From: TMED14 sp964475135
GTDB taxonomy: Bacteria > Bacteroidota > Bacteroidia > Flavobacteriales > Schleiferiaceae
Reading direction: 5' to 3'
Assembly (NCBI GenBank): GCA_964475135.1
Contig: CAYYWL010000009.1
Span: forward strand, 1-56,260
Length of the DNA: 56,260 bases
Within the stretch, counting starts at the first letter, position 1; each line of letters opens with the position of its first letter. Shown one piece after another: positions 33,389-42,043 of the stretch. The translations under genes were made by a program, and so were the position numbers. The notes under the pieces were generated by a model, which ran no database searches, was not told where the DNA came from, and worked only from the letters and a program-made list of their open reading frames with translations.

Positions 33389-34047
33389 GCGCAAACCTAA
33401 AAGCTTACGTCGAGCTCAAGGCCCAATTGCCCGCCGGAACCACCCTGGTCGCCGTAAGTAAGTTCCAGCCGAACGAAGCCATCGAATCGCTGTACGCCGC
33501 CGGCCACCGCGACTTTGGCGAAAACCGTGTGCAGGAGCTTGCCGCAAAGGCCGCCGTGCTTCCGAAGGACATTCGCTGGCACATGATTGGCCGCATTCAA
33601 ACCAATAAAATCCGTGAGTTCGCGCCTTTTGTACACCTCGTGCACAGCGTCGACCGCATGGATGTACTGACTGTACTGCAAAAGGAAGCCCTGCGTGCCG
33701 GCCGAACCATCGACATTCTGCTTCAGGTCCACATTGCCCAAGAAGAAACCAAGGCAGGATTCAGCCCCTCAGAGGTGCTCGGGCTCTGCGCGGTAAACGT
33801 CTTAAACGCATACCCTAACCTCCGCGTAGTTGGATTGATGGGCATGGCCAGCCTCACCGAAGACCGCGACCAAATCCGCAGCGAGTTTGCCCGCCTGGCA
33901 AGCCTGTACCGCGCCGCCCAAGAGCAACTTGGCGTGGGCCAAATCACCGTGCTCAGCATGGGAATGAGCGGAGACTACGACCTCGCGATCGCTGAGGGCG
34001 GCAACCACATTCGCGTGGGTTCATTGCTCTTTGGCGCCCGCAACTAG
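33385..34047 (+). CDS. YggS-family PLP homeostasis protein
   Basis: A 220-residue PLP-binding protein of the YggS/PROSC family, which buffers pyridoxal phosphate and has no known enzymatic reaction. The PLP Lys is in TLVAVSKFQP near residue 27. FGENRVQEL, WHMIGRIQTNK and LSMGMSGDYDLAIAEGGNHI are diagnostic, as is the C-terminal RVGSLLFGAR. The ATG overlaps the DUF1015 stop by 4 bp. PLP supply fits with serC upstream. The stop codon is in a heptamer. Confidence 0.95.
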   Translation: MSANLKAYVELKAQLPAGTTLVAVSKFQPNEAIESLYAAGHRDFGENRVQELAAKAAVLPKDIRWHMIGRIQTNKIREFAPFVHLVHSVDRMDVLTVLQKEALRAGRTIDILLQVHIAQEETKAGFSPSEVLGLCAVNVLNAYPNLRVVGLMGMASLTEDRDQIRSEFARLASLYRAAQEQLGVGQITVLSMGMSGDYDLAIAEGGNHIRVGSLLFGARN

Positions 34048-34062
34048 CAACCAGCAGCCAAT
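34042..34062 (+). repeat. Heptamer repeat (3 units) filling the yggS-exonuclease gap
   Basis: Three 7-mers (aactagc, aaccagc, agccaat) run from the yggS stop codon to the base before the next ATG, so the whole intergenic space is repeat. Confidence 0.55.
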
Positions 34063-35433
34063 ATGTACGCCGTCATCGACCTCGAGGCCACCGGAGGCAA
34101 ACCCGGTCAAGAACGCATCATTGAGGTTGCGATTTTCATGTTTGACGGCCGAAAAATCGTAGACCAATTCATTTCGCTGGTGCGCCCTGAGGTTCCGATT
34201 CCGCCCTTTGTCCAAAAACTCACGGGAATTCGCGAGCAGGACGTGCGCACGGCTCCGCGCTTTCACGAGGTCGCCAAACGAATTGTACAAATGACAGAGG
34301 GAGCGGTTTTTGTGGCACACAACGCCCCGTTCGACTACCGCATTTTGCGCGAGGAATTCGCCCGTCTTGGATACGACTTCCAAAGGGTGGTTTTGGATAC
34401 GATTCCGCTCTCTGAAAAGTTCTTACCGGGAATGCCCGCCTACGGACTGAGTACGTTGTGTACGGAACTGAATATTCCGCACACCCGCAAGCACCGCGCA
34501 GACGGCGACGCCCGTGCCACCGTGCAGCTGCTGCAAATTTTGCTTGAAAAAGACCGCGAGAAGTACATCGAGGGTGTCTACCTCAAGCAGCCCTCGGCGA
34601 CTGGTAAGCACAAGTTCAGCGAGCAGCTCGAACGCTACGTCAAAACGACCGGGCTCTACTACCTGTTTAACGCCGACGGACGCGTGCTGTACGTGGGCAA
34701 GTCCGACCAGCTGCGCGTGCGAATCGACCGCCACTTCCTGTCAACCAGCGAGAAGGCGCTGGCCCTGCAGGCCGAAGTCGCCAACATTCGCGTGGAAGAG
34801 ACCGGCAGCCTACTGCTCGCCGACATTCTTGAGCACGTAGAGCTCAAAAAACTCAAGCCTCCGTACAACCAGGCCAAAGACAAGTACCGCTTGCGCTTTG
34901 GCCTGTTCCCGATCGAAACCGACGAGGGGGTTTTGTGGGACGTTCGCGGAATCAGGCGCGAGCCACCCGCCCTGCAGGTGGATTCGGTTGCTGACGGAGT
35001 TGCGCTGCTCGGCGGAATGGCCGAGGCCCGCGGCTGGGCACTGAGTGATGTAATGCTACCGAGGTTGGTGCCCGATGTGGAACCGGAACGTTCCAACCGA
35101 GACGGACTACCCCGATCCACGGATGAAGCGCTTGAAGCGCTTAACCGTTTTCTATGGCCTGAGGGCAGTGTGGTCTACCTCGACAAGGGCCGAGGCCCGG
35201 GTGAGAAGACCGCCTTTGTGGTCGAAGACGGGCGCTTTTTGGGCTACGCCTTCGTGCGCCTTGAGCAGGAGGTCTACGACCTTCCTACCCTAAAAAACCG
35301 CCTAACGTTGCTCAGCCAGCAGCCCTATTTGCGCAGTTTGCTGGCCGAATACGTGCACACGGGGCGCCTTACTGCGGTGCGCCCGGGAATTTTTCCTACC
35401 TTGGATGAAGATTTAACTGAAACTGCACTATGA
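34063..35433 (+). CDS. DEDDh exonuclease / GIY-YIG nuclease fusion
   Basis: A 456-residue two-domain nuclease. Residues 1-165 form a DnaQ-like 3'-5' exonuclease: VIDLEATGG gives the Asp and Glu, AHNAPFDYRIL the second Asp, and HRADGDARATVQLL the terminal His and Asp. A GIY-YIG domain follows at about residues 195-275 (GLYYLFNADGRVLYVGKSD), as in UvrC and Cho. The C-terminal 180 residues are of unknown fold. This architecture occurs in other Bacteroidota and mycobacteria and suggests DNA repair or processing. Its start directly follows a heptamer array, and its stop overlaps the next gene by 4 bp. Confidence 0.9.
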   Translation: MYAVIDLEATGGKPGQERIIEVAIFMFDGRKIVDQFISLVRPEVPIPPFVQKLTGIREQDVRTAPRFHEVAKRIVQMTEGAVFVAHNAPFDYRILREEFARLGYDFQRVVLDTIPLSEKFLPGMPAYGLSTLCTELNIPHTRKHRADGDARATVQLLQILLEKDREKYIEGVYLKQPSATGKHKFSEQLERYVKTTGLYYLFNADGRVLYVGKSDQLRVRIDRHFLSTSEKALALQAEVANIRVEETGSLLLADILEHVELKKLKPPYNQAKDKYRLRFGLFPIETDEGVLWDVRGIRREPPALQVDSVADGVALLGGMAEARGWALSDVMLPRLVPDVEPERSNRDGLPRSTDEALEALNRFLWPEGSVVYLDKGRGPGEKTAFVVEDGRFLGYAFVRLEQEVYDLPTLKNRLTLLSQQPYLRSLLAEYVHTGRLTAVRPGIFPTLDEDLTETAL

Positions 35434-35714
35434 AAAAGACTGCTGCCCTCGCCCTTGCGGCGCTGTTCACTGTCGGAATCGCTGTGAACGCCCAGGCTGA
35501 CACCGACCCCAAAAAGCCTGTTGCTACGGCAACATCGGCTAAGAAAAAGAAAAACAACAGCAAAGAAGCCGCTTCGTGCGAGCCTGCTAGCGCCGCCAAA
35601 AGCTGCCACGGCGAAGCTGCACCTGCCGTCAAGACGCAAGGATGTGCTTCAGCTCCGGCTGGTGGTTCGTGCTGCTCAAAGCCTGCCGCTCCTGCAGGCG
35701 GTAGCGGCAAGTAA
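35430..35714 (+). CDS. Small secreted Cys- and Lys-rich peptide
   Basis: A 94-residue protein with a signal peptide (residues 1-23; likely cleavage after AQA) and a mature part rich in Ala, Pro, Lys and Cys. There are five Cys in the second half: ASCE, KSCHG, QGCAS and a final SCCS. A KKKKNN cluster lies near residue 40. I recognise no family. Spaced Cys with His could bind metal or form disulfides; this is inference. The ATG overlaps the stop of the exonuclease (ATGA), and a strong hairpin terminator lies 22 bp downstream, which supports a real transcribed gene. Confidence 0.65.
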   Translation: MKKTAALALAALFTVGIAVNAQADTDPKKPVATATSAKKKKNNSKEAASCEPASAAKSCHGEAAPAVKTQGCASAPAGGSCCSKPAAPAGGSGK

Positions 35715-35735
35715 TTCCACTGCACGCACAAAAGA

Positions 35736-35761
35736 AAGCCGGCCCCGCAAAGGGCCGGCTT
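35736..35761. terminator. Bidirectional intrinsic terminator
   Basis: A perfect 10-bp GC-rich stem (35736-35745 with 35752-35761), 6-nt loop, followed by atttat on the plus strand and preceded by an A-rich tract. It lies between convergent genes. Confidence 0.88.
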
Positions 35762-35783
35762 ATTTATGCGGTGTAGGTCGCGC

Positions 35784-36380
35784 CTAAAGCTTCAACGCAG
35801 CGGACGCGATGAATTGATTGATACGGTTGTCGGTTTCGAAGTCGATTCCGCCGAGAGACAGCGTTTGACCAAAGGCTGAAAGGGAGCCCTCGTAGCGGGC
35901 ACTCACCTGAAATCCGCCCAGCTTAAGGCCTACGCCAACTTGACCTCCCCAGCTTCCTTTACCGGGATCGGTGAGGTTCAGCCCACCTGTTTCGGCCAAT
36001 GCCAGCGAATACACCGGTGCCACAAAGCCAAACAAAGGGCCGAGCTTCACGCCCACCTCGACGGGAACATCCAAGCGAATTAACGACCAATCAATTACCT
36101 CAGGGGTAAAGCTGGCGTCTTGAATGACAAACTGCTGGTTGAGGCCCGTGAGCCACACTTGAGGCTGCGCGTAGAATAGTCCGGCAGAAGCTCTATAAAA
36201 ACCGCCGGCATGGTAGCCCGCGCGGCCGGTCGCCACTGGCGTAAACGTGGGATCAATCAACGGATTGAACGAGACGCGAACGTCCGCAAGGTGGTAGCCA
36301 GCGGTCACGCCGCGTGTGAGTTGGGCTTGGGCTCCAAGGGCAAGAAGTCCAAGGCCAGCAGCTAAAAAGATTCGCTTCAT
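35784..36380 (-). CDS. Outer-membrane beta-barrel protein (OMP_b-brl type)
   Basis: A 198-residue protein with a signal peptide (residues 1-20, ending LGAQAQ) and about eight amphipathic strands with Gly and aromatic residues, ending IASAALKL. It resembles the small PorT-like/OMP_b-brl_2 barrels of Bacteroidota. I do not call it PorT itself because the genomic context (purC, phoH) is not the usual one. Its ATG overlaps the purC stop by 4 bp, so it is the last gene of a phoH-purC-omp unit. Confidence 0.72.
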   Translation of the reverse strand: MKRIFLAAGLGLLALGAQAQLTRGVTAGYHLADVRVSFNPLIDPTFTPVATGRAGYHAGGFYRASAGLFYAQPQVWLTGLNQQFVIQDASFTPEVIDWSLIRLDVPVEVGVKLGPLFGFVAPVYSLALAETGGLNLTDPGKGSWGGQVGVGLKLGGFQVSARYEGSLSAFGQTLSLGGIDFETDNRINQFIASAALKL

Positions 36381-37485
36381 ACGGGATTAGCCGCCAAAAA
36401 GCGTTCCACGTTGGTGTGAATGCGGGCTTCGGGGTCTCCGTCAGGAGCCGGTTCAAACGTTTTACCCGTAACCAATTCGTAGAGCTGGATGTAGCGCTTC
36501 GACACGTCGGCCGCCCATTCGTCGGTGAGTTCAGGGATCACCTGACCATCCTTGCCCTGAAACCCATTGGCGATCAAGAACTGGCGCACGAACTCTTTGG
36601 ATAGCTGAACTTGCGGCTCACCTGCCGCTTGGCGGGCTTCGTAGCCGTCTGCGATAAAGTAGCGCGACGAATCGGGCGTATGGATTTCGTCGATCAGCAC
36701 GATACGGCCGTCGGGCAGAATTCCGAATTCGTACTTGGTGTCAACCAAGATGAGGCCGCGCTCGCGGGCCATTTGCTGGCCGCGGGCGAACAGCGCACGG
36801 GTGTAGGATTCGAGCTGTACGTAGTGGGCTTCGCTGACGATTCCGCGCGCCAAAATCTCTTCGCGGCTGATGTCTTCGTCGTGGGTGCCGATGGCCTCTT
36901 TGGTGGTGGGGGTGATGATGGGCTCGGGGAGCGCNNNNNNNNNNNNNNNNNNNNNNNNNNNNNNNNNNNNNNNNNNNNNNNNNNNNNNNNNNNNNNNNNN
37001 NNNNNNNNNNNNNNNNNNNNNNNNNNNNNNNNNNCGTGGGTGCCGATGGCCTCTTTGGTGGTGGGGGTGATGATGGGCTCGGGGAGCGCATCCGACTCGC
37101 GAAGACCTTCGGCAAGCGCAACGCCACAGAGGGTGCGTCCGCCCGCGGCATAGGTGCGCCAGGCGTGGCCGCTCAAGTAGCCGCGAATGACCATCTCAAC
37201 TTTAAACGGTTCCGCGGTGTGGCCCACACTCACCACAGGGTCGGGGCTGGCCACACGCCAATTCGGAACCAAATCCGCCGTCGACTCGAGAAAATGCGCC
37301 GCCATTTGGTTCAAAACCTGACCCTTGTGCGGAATTCCCTTGGGGAGCACCACGTCAAAGGCAGATATCCGATCCGAAGCCACCATAACCATACGACCAC
37401 CCTTAAGGCGGTACACGTCGCGCACTTTGCCGTGGTAGACGGATTCTTGACCGGTAAAATGGAATTCGGAATGGGTCAACGCCAT
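36377..37485 (-). CDS. purC: Phosphoribosylaminoimidazole-succinocarboxamide synthase, split by a spurious gap
   Basis: This is SAICAR synthetase of purine synthesis. The N-terminal part (FHFTGQESVYHGKVRDVYRL, then GRMVMVASDRISAFDVVLPK) reads from 37485. The C-terminal part (LVDTKYEFGILPDGRIVLID and EIHTPDSSRYF) reads in another frame down to 36377. Between them lie 100 N, with an identical 55-bp sequence on each side (36880-36934 and 37035-37089). Removing the N run and one copy takes out 155 bp, restores a single frame, and gives 317 residues, the normal size. The gene is therefore intact in the organism. It starts 3 bp after the phoH stop. Confidence 0.93.
36880..37089. other. Scaffold gap flanked by an exact 55-bp duplication
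   Basis: 100 N at 36935-37034. Bases 36880-36934 are identical to 37035-37089. This is the signature of two contigs sharing a k-mer-length overlap that were joined with N instead of being merged. Confidence 0.95.
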
Positions 37486-37488
37486 GGT

Positions 37489-38487
37489 TTAGGATTTAGG
37501 TAGTTGGTTGTCAGCTTCGCGGGCGGTACGGGCCGCCAAAGATTTTTGGCCCTCGGCGTCGTAGGCGGCAATGATTTTGCGCACCAGCGGGTGGCGCACC
37601 ACGTCGCGTCCGTCGAGCTCGATGTGGCCGATTCCCTTCATTCCGCTGAGCAGGCGAAGGGCATGGGGAAGACCTGATCCGGCGCGCGGAGGAAGGTCGG
37701 TCTGCGACGGGTCACCGGTCACTATGAACTTGGAAGACGGGCCCATACGCGTAAGGAACATCTTCATTTGGGACACGGTCGTGTTTTGGGCTTCATCCAA
37801 AATGACAAAGGCGCGGTCGAGGGTGCGGCCCCGCATGAAGGCTAGGGGTGCGATCTCGATAGTTCCGTTTTCGAGGTACTGCACCAGGCGCTCGGCCGGA
37901 ATCATATCGCGCAGGGCGTCATAAAGCGGCTGCATGTAGGGGTCGAGCTTTTCTTTCATGTCGCCCGGCAGAAATCCGAGGGACTCGCCTGCTTCTACGG
38001 CGGGGCGGGTCAGGACCAGCCGGCGAACTTCTTTGTTTTTGAGCGCCCGCACCGCCAAGGCCACGGCGGTGTAGGTCTTGCCGGTTCCGGCGGGGCCGAG
38101 GGCAAAGGTGAGGTCGTTGGTTCCGACGGCATTGACCATGCGCTGCTGGTTGGCCGTGCGCGCCTTGATGACGTGGCCGTTGACCCCGTGCACAATTACC
38201 TCGTCGCCTTCGCTCAAGCTCTTGAGGATCGAAGGGCTGTCGTCGAGCACTATGCGCTCCAACTGGGCCGAAGTCAGCACGTTAAACTTGCGAATGTGAC
38301 GCAAAATAAGGTCAAGTTTCTCCTCAAACATGGCCACGTCCTCGGGCGATCCGGTGAACTTGATTACTTCTCCGCGCGCGACAATTTTGAGCTTAGGAAC
38401 ATAGGATTCCAGCTGCCGAATCAGGGAATTGTGCTCCCCGTACAGAACTCGGGGGTCGACGTCTTCGAGGTGGACGATGCGCTCCAT
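37489..38487 (-). CDS. phoH: PhoH-like ATPase
   Basis: A 332-residue PhoH family protein with an N-terminal KH-like segment (about 1-110) and a P-loop ATPase domain. Walker A is ALGPAGTGKTYTAVA near residue 130, and Walker B/DEAQ is FVILDEAQNTT near 225. GFLPGDMKEKLDPYM and VTGDPSQTDLP are diagnostic. The family is linked to RNA metabolism and ribosome quality control. The start at 38487 is set by TAccTTTG at 38509-38502; a longer frame upstream is antisense to the SAM-hydrolase gene. It is followed by purC. Confidence 0.93.
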   Translation of the reverse strand: MERIVHLEDVDPRVLYGEHNSLIRQLESYVPKLKIVARGEVIKFTGSPEDVAMFEEKLDLILRHIRKFNVLTSAQLERIVLDDSPSILKSLSEGDEVIVHGVNGHVIKARTANQQRMVNAVGTNDLTFALGPAGTGKTYTAVALAVRALKNKEVRRLVLTRPAVEAGESLGFLPGDMKEKLDPYMQPLYDALRDMIPAERLVQYLENGTIEIAPLAFMRGRTLDRAFVILDEAQNTTVSQMKMFLTRMGPSSKFIVTGDPSQTDLPPRAGSGLPHALRLLSGMKGIGHIELDGRDVVRHPLVRKIIAAYDAEGQKSLAARTAREADNQLPKS

Positions 38488-38501
38488 TACATTTACAGCT
38501 T

Positions 38502-38509
38502 CAAAGGTA
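38502..38509 (-). promoter_or_regulatory. -7 promoter element TAnnTTTG of phoH
   Basis: A perfect TAccTTTG on the minus strand, 14 nt before the phoH ATG. On the plus strand a near-match TAcaTTTA (38488-38495) could serve the divergent gene. Confidence 0.6.
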
Positions 38510-38514
38510 CACCT

Positions 38515-39312
38515 GTGGCCGTCATCACCCTCACCACCGACTACGGATGGCGCGATCCCGATTCTGCGGGTCTGCGCGGCCGAGTCTATGCCGAAATGCT
38601 TCGGACCGGAACCGTGGCTCCGGTCGTGGACCTGACCCACAGCATTCCCTCGCGCAACCTCAACGAGGCGGCCTACATTCTGCGCGGAGCCTACGGCGAC
38701 TTCCCCACCGGAAGCGTGCACATCGTGCTCGTGGACAGCATCCATTGGCCACAAACCCCCTTGATCGCGTGCAGCATTGACGGACATCACTTTTTGGGCC
38801 TTGACAATGGACTGCTTGCGATGCTCCGGCCCGACGTGCAGCCGAGCAGCCGGGTACAGCTCGACCTCAAAAACCGCCTGGACTGCAGCACCCCCGAAGC
38901 GCTGCTCGCCGCTGCCGCCGCACACCTTTTAGACGGAGGAAGCCCCAGCCTCCTCGGTCCCGCGCGCAGCGAGTGGGTCGAGCGAAGCGTCCTCAAGCCC
39001 GAAGTTCGAAGCCCCCAAGCGGCCCTCGTGCACATTCAGTACGTCGACCACTACGGCCAGATCGTAACCGACGCCGACCAGGCTTGGCTGCAGCGTTGGC
39101 ACATGGGTCAGTCGTTTGAAACGAATGTTCGTGGCCAGCGCGTCCGGCAGTGGTGGAATGCTGACCTACCCTCAGGCAGCCTCTACTTTCGGTACAACCG
39201 GCACCAGCTACTCGAAATCGGAATGGTCGACGGCGGAAGCGATTCCGTGAACCAAGCCGCCCGCCTGCTCGGGATGAAGCCCGGCGATGCCCTTGAACTC
39301 AAACTGCGGTGA
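38515..39312 (+). CDS. SAM hydroxide adenosyltransferase (DUF62)
   Basis: A 265-residue protein of the DUF62 family, which hydrolyses S-adenosylmethionine to adenosine and methionine (related to fluorinase). It starts at GTG with VAVITLTTDYGWRD, containing the active-site Asp. It has PVVDLTHSIPSRNLNEAAYI near residue 40 and FLGLDNGLLAML near 95, as in the family, and VHIQYVDHYGQIVTD in the C-terminal barrel. The GTG start at 38515 gives the normal length. It diverges from phoH and overlaps the next gene by 4 bp (GTGA). Confidence 0.88.
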   Translation: MAVITLTTDYGWRDPDSAGLRGRVYAEMLRTGTVAPVVDLTHSIPSRNLNEAAYILRGAYGDFPTGSVHIVLVDSIHWPQTPLIACSIDGHHFLGLDNGLLAMLRPDVQPSSRVQLDLKNRLDCSTPEALLAAAAAHLLDGGSPSLLGPARSEWVERSVLKPEVRSPQAALVHIQYVDHYGQIVTDADQAWLQRWHMGQSFETNVRGQRVRQWWNADLPSGSLYFRYNRHQLLEIGMVDGGSDSVNQAARLLGMKPGDALELKLR

Positions 39313-39611
39313 ACCCAAGCTTGACCCGAATCGTCCACCTCAGCATCGCGCCCGAATACCGCGAAGCGTTTGAAGCCTATGTCGCCCAAAAAATCAAGGT
39401 GGTTGCCAACCAACCTGGGTGCCTCAGCGCAACGTGGCTCCGCGCCCACGACGGAACCTACTTCACCTACAGCCAATGGCGTGGCGAAGAGTTTCTCGAA
39501 GACTACCGCCGTTCCGCCACTTTTGCCGAAATTTGGCCCACGTTAAAGGCTTGGTTCGACGCTCCCGCGCGCGCTTGGTCCTGCGACACCCTGACGCCAT
39601 CCCCATGCTAA
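39309..39611 (+). CDS. Antibiotic biosynthesis monooxygenase (ABM) domain protein
   Basis: A 100-residue single-domain protein with a ferredoxin-like ABM/dimeric alpha-beta barrel pattern. An N-terminal strand LTRIVHLSIAPEYREAFEAY is followed by YFTYSQWRGEEFLEDYR. The function is unknown; ABM domains range from heme-degrading enzymes to quinol monooxygenases, and no specific residues can be assigned. It starts at GTG overlapping the previous stop and ends 7 bp inside gldFG. I recall this position next to the gld genes in other Flavobacteriia. Confidence 0.75.
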   Translation: MNPSLTRIVHLSIAPEYREAFEAYVAQKIKVVANQPGCLSATWLRAHDGTYFTYSQWRGEEFLEDYRRSATFAEIWPTLKAWFDAPARAWSCDTLTPSPC

Positions 39612-42043
39612 GCTTAGCCCGCCGCGAATTCGCATCCTTTTTTCAGTCCTCAACGGGTGTACTCGTGTTAAGCGTTTACCTCGGGTTAAACGCCGTCTTT
39701 TTGTGGCTTATGCCCGGCAGCTTTCATCTGCTTGACAGCGGATACGCCCAGCTCGACGGGCTGTTCATGCTGTCGCCGTGGGTATTCTTGTTTTTGGTAC
39801 CGGCCCTTGCCATGCGCATGCTGGCCGAGGAACGCCGCGCGGGCACGCTCGATTGGCTTCGCGCCAAGCCGCTAACCACCTGGCACATCGTCACGGGCAA
39901 ATGGCTCGCGGGCATGGCCCTTCTCGGCCTAGCCCTCTTGCCCACCCTGCTGTACGCCGCCTCGCTGTGGGTCCTTGGCAACCCCGTGGGCAACCTCGAC
40001 CTGGGCAGCACCGCCGGATCCTACCTCGGCCTCTTCATCTTGGGCGGTTCCTACCTCGCGATTTCGCTGCTTTTCAGCGCCAGTACCGACAACTCCATCG
40101 TAGCTTTTGTCGGCGGAGCCGCCGGCAGCCTCGCCATGTACGCTGGGTTTGATGCGTTTGTAGACCTGCCGAGCATCGCCAACCGCGGCCTCTACCTGCT
40201 GCAGTGGGGCATCAGCGAACACTACACGTCCATGAGCCGTGGGGTCATTGACGCCAACGACCTCTTGTACTTTGCCGGCCTTACGGTAGCCTTTTTGGGC
40301 GGAGCGCGCATGATGCTCGAGCCTACCAAAAACCTTCGCATTGCGCTTCCGATTCTGATTGCGGTTGGAACCTTGGCCCTTTCAACCCTTCGCCCCGTAT
40401 TTGTCCGCTTGGACCTTACCGCAGACCAGCGCTTCAGCCTCAGCGACGCGACCGAATCCCTAATCGACCAGGTTGAGGAGCCCATGCTGGTGACGATTTA
40501 CCTCGAGGGGGACTTCCCTGCGGGATTCCAACGTCTTCAGTCCGAAACCCTCCGCTTGCTCGACGAATTCCGCGCACGCAACCGCAACATTCGCTACGAG
40601 CTCATCAATCCGTCCGAGAATCCGGATCCGCAGGTGCGCCGAGACACCTACACCCAGCTTCAAAACCTAGGCCTTGGCGCCATTCAGCTCGAAGTTCAAG
40701 AGGCCGACGGAGTTAAAACCCAGCAAGTTTTTCCAGGCGCCGTAGTCAGCTACAACGAGCGGCAGTGGCCTGTTTCGCTGCTGCTTGAGCAGTTCGCACA
40801 GGCTCCGGACGCCCAAATCAACGCCAGCATCCAAAATCTGGAGTACGCCCTGGCGTCCGCCTTGCGCGGCCTGCTGCAAACCGAACGCAAGCGGGTGGCC
40901 ATCCTTGACGGACACAGTGAGCTCGAGGCCGTTCAAACGGCAGCGCTCGAACTCAGCCTGCGCAAGAGCTACGACGTGTTTCGATTCAACCTGCGCGAAT
41001 TCCCGATCGACAGCACCACCGGCGAGCCCTCGCTGAGCATGCAGGTTCGGCGCCTCAACAGCTTTGACGGAATCGTCATGGCCAAGCCACGCGACGCCTT
41101 CAACGACCTCGACCGTTGGTTGCTCGACCAGTACCTCATGAACAACGGGCGCGCGCTCTGGATGATCGAGGCCGTGCACGCCGAAATGGACTCGCTGAGC
41201 TACGCGCCCGAGTTCCTGGCCTACCCCACCCTCGACTTCATCGGATTAGACGGTATGCTCTTTACCTACGGAGCTCGCGTGAACACCACCCTTGCAGCCG
41301 ACCTTGTGTGCGCCGGCATTAACGACCAGCGGTCCGTACGCCCGTGGGTGTACTTCCCCTTGATGCTTCCGCAGTCCGAGCACCCAATCGTCAAAAACTT
41401 GAACGCGGTGCGCTACGAGCTCGGAACCACCGTGGACACCATCCGCGTCCCCGGGGTGCGCAAGACCATCCTGCTGCAGACGTCGCCTTACGCACGCCGC
41501 CGCCCGGCTCCGACCCAAGTCAGCTTGGCCGAACTCTACAATGAGCCCGTACGCGCCCTCTATACCGAGGGCCCGCTGGCCACGGCGGTGCTGCTCGAGG
41601 GCGAGCTTCCGTCGTACTTCGCCAACCGCATGGTGCCCAAAACGGAGCTCCCTGCCCCACCAGCCAAAGCCAATGACGCCAAACTCCTCATCGTGGGCGA
41701 CGGCGACCTCGCCAAAAACCAGCGCAACATCGTGCGCAGCGACATTCCGCGCGGAGCCCCACTCCCGCTGGGCTACGACCAGTTTACGGGCCAGCAGTTC
41801 GGCAACTCTGACTTCGTACTCAATGCCATGGACTACCTGCTCGAGGGCAGCGGCCTGATTTCAGTGCGCGGACGCGACGTCAGCCTGCGCCTTCTCGATC
41901 GCCCTAAAGTCGACGCCCAGTCGGTATTCTACCAAGCGCTTAACTCAGTTGCTCCGATCGCCTTGGTCCTACTGCTCCACACCCTGTACCGCGTCGTACG
42001 CCGCCGTCGCTACGGACAATCCCAACCCAATGCCTCAGTCTAA
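39605..42043 (+). CDS. GldF-GldG fusion: gliding-motility ABC permease plus GldG
   Basis: An 812-residue single open frame. Residues 1-240 are GldF-like, an ABC-2 permease with six membrane segments (LARREFASFFQSSTGVLVLS, then EERRAGTLDWLRAKPLTTWH). From about residue 245 it continues as GldG: a membrane helix, then FVRLDLTADQRFSLSDAT, VTIYLEGDFPAGFQRLQSET, a large periplasmic region, and a last helix near 775-795. In Flavobacterium gldF and gldG are separate genes whose products act with the ATPase GldA in gliding and T9SS function. gldA is not in this window. No stop or start is visible at the junction. Confidence 0.88.
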   Translation: MLSLARREFASFFQSSTGVLVLSVYLGLNAVFLWLMPGSFHLLDSGYAQLDGLFMLSPWVFLFLVPALAMRMLAEERRAGTLDWLRAKPLTTWHIVTGKWLAGMALLGLALLPTLLYAASLWVLGNPVGNLDLGSTAGSYLGLFILGGSYLAISLLFSASTDNSIVAFVGGAAGSLAMYAGFDAFVDLPSIANRGLYLLQWGISEHYTSMSRGVIDANDLLYFAGLTVAFLGGARMMLEPTKNLRIALPILIAVGTLALSTLRPVFVRLDLTADQRFSLSDATESLIDQVEEPMLVTIYLEGDFPAGFQRLQSETLRLLDEFRARNRNIRYELINPSENPDPQVRRDTYTQLQNLGLGAIQLEVQEADGVKTQQVFPGAVVSYNERQWPVSLLLEQFAQAPDAQINASIQNLEYALASALRGLLQTERKRVAILDGHSELEAVQTAALELSLRKSYDVFRFNLREFPIDSTTGEPSLSMQVRRLNSFDGIVMAKPRDAFNDLDRWLLDQYLMNNGRALWMIEAVHAEMDSLSYAPEFLAYPTLDFIGLDGMLFTYGARVNTTLAADLVCAGINDQRSVRPWVYFPLMLPQSEHPIVKNLNAVRYELGTTVDTIRVPGVRKTILLQTSPYARRRPAPTQVSLAELYNEPVRALYTEGPLATAVLLEGELPSYFANRMVPKTELPAPPAKANDAKLLIVGDGDLAKNQRNIVRSDIPRGAPLPLGYDQFTGQQFGNSDFVLNAMDYLLEGSGLISVRGRDVSLRLLDRPKVDAQSVFYQALNSVAPIALVLLLHTLYRVVRRRRYGQSQPNASV

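Noticed and set aside
35784..36380. T9SS protein PorT
   Set aside because: Size and barrel character fit loosely, but the neighbours phoH and purC are not the usual porT context and I see no diagnostic motif.
36377..37485. purC as a frameshifted pseudogene
   Set aside because: The frame change is fully explained by 100 N plus a duplicated 55-bp contig end; removing them restores a full-length protein.
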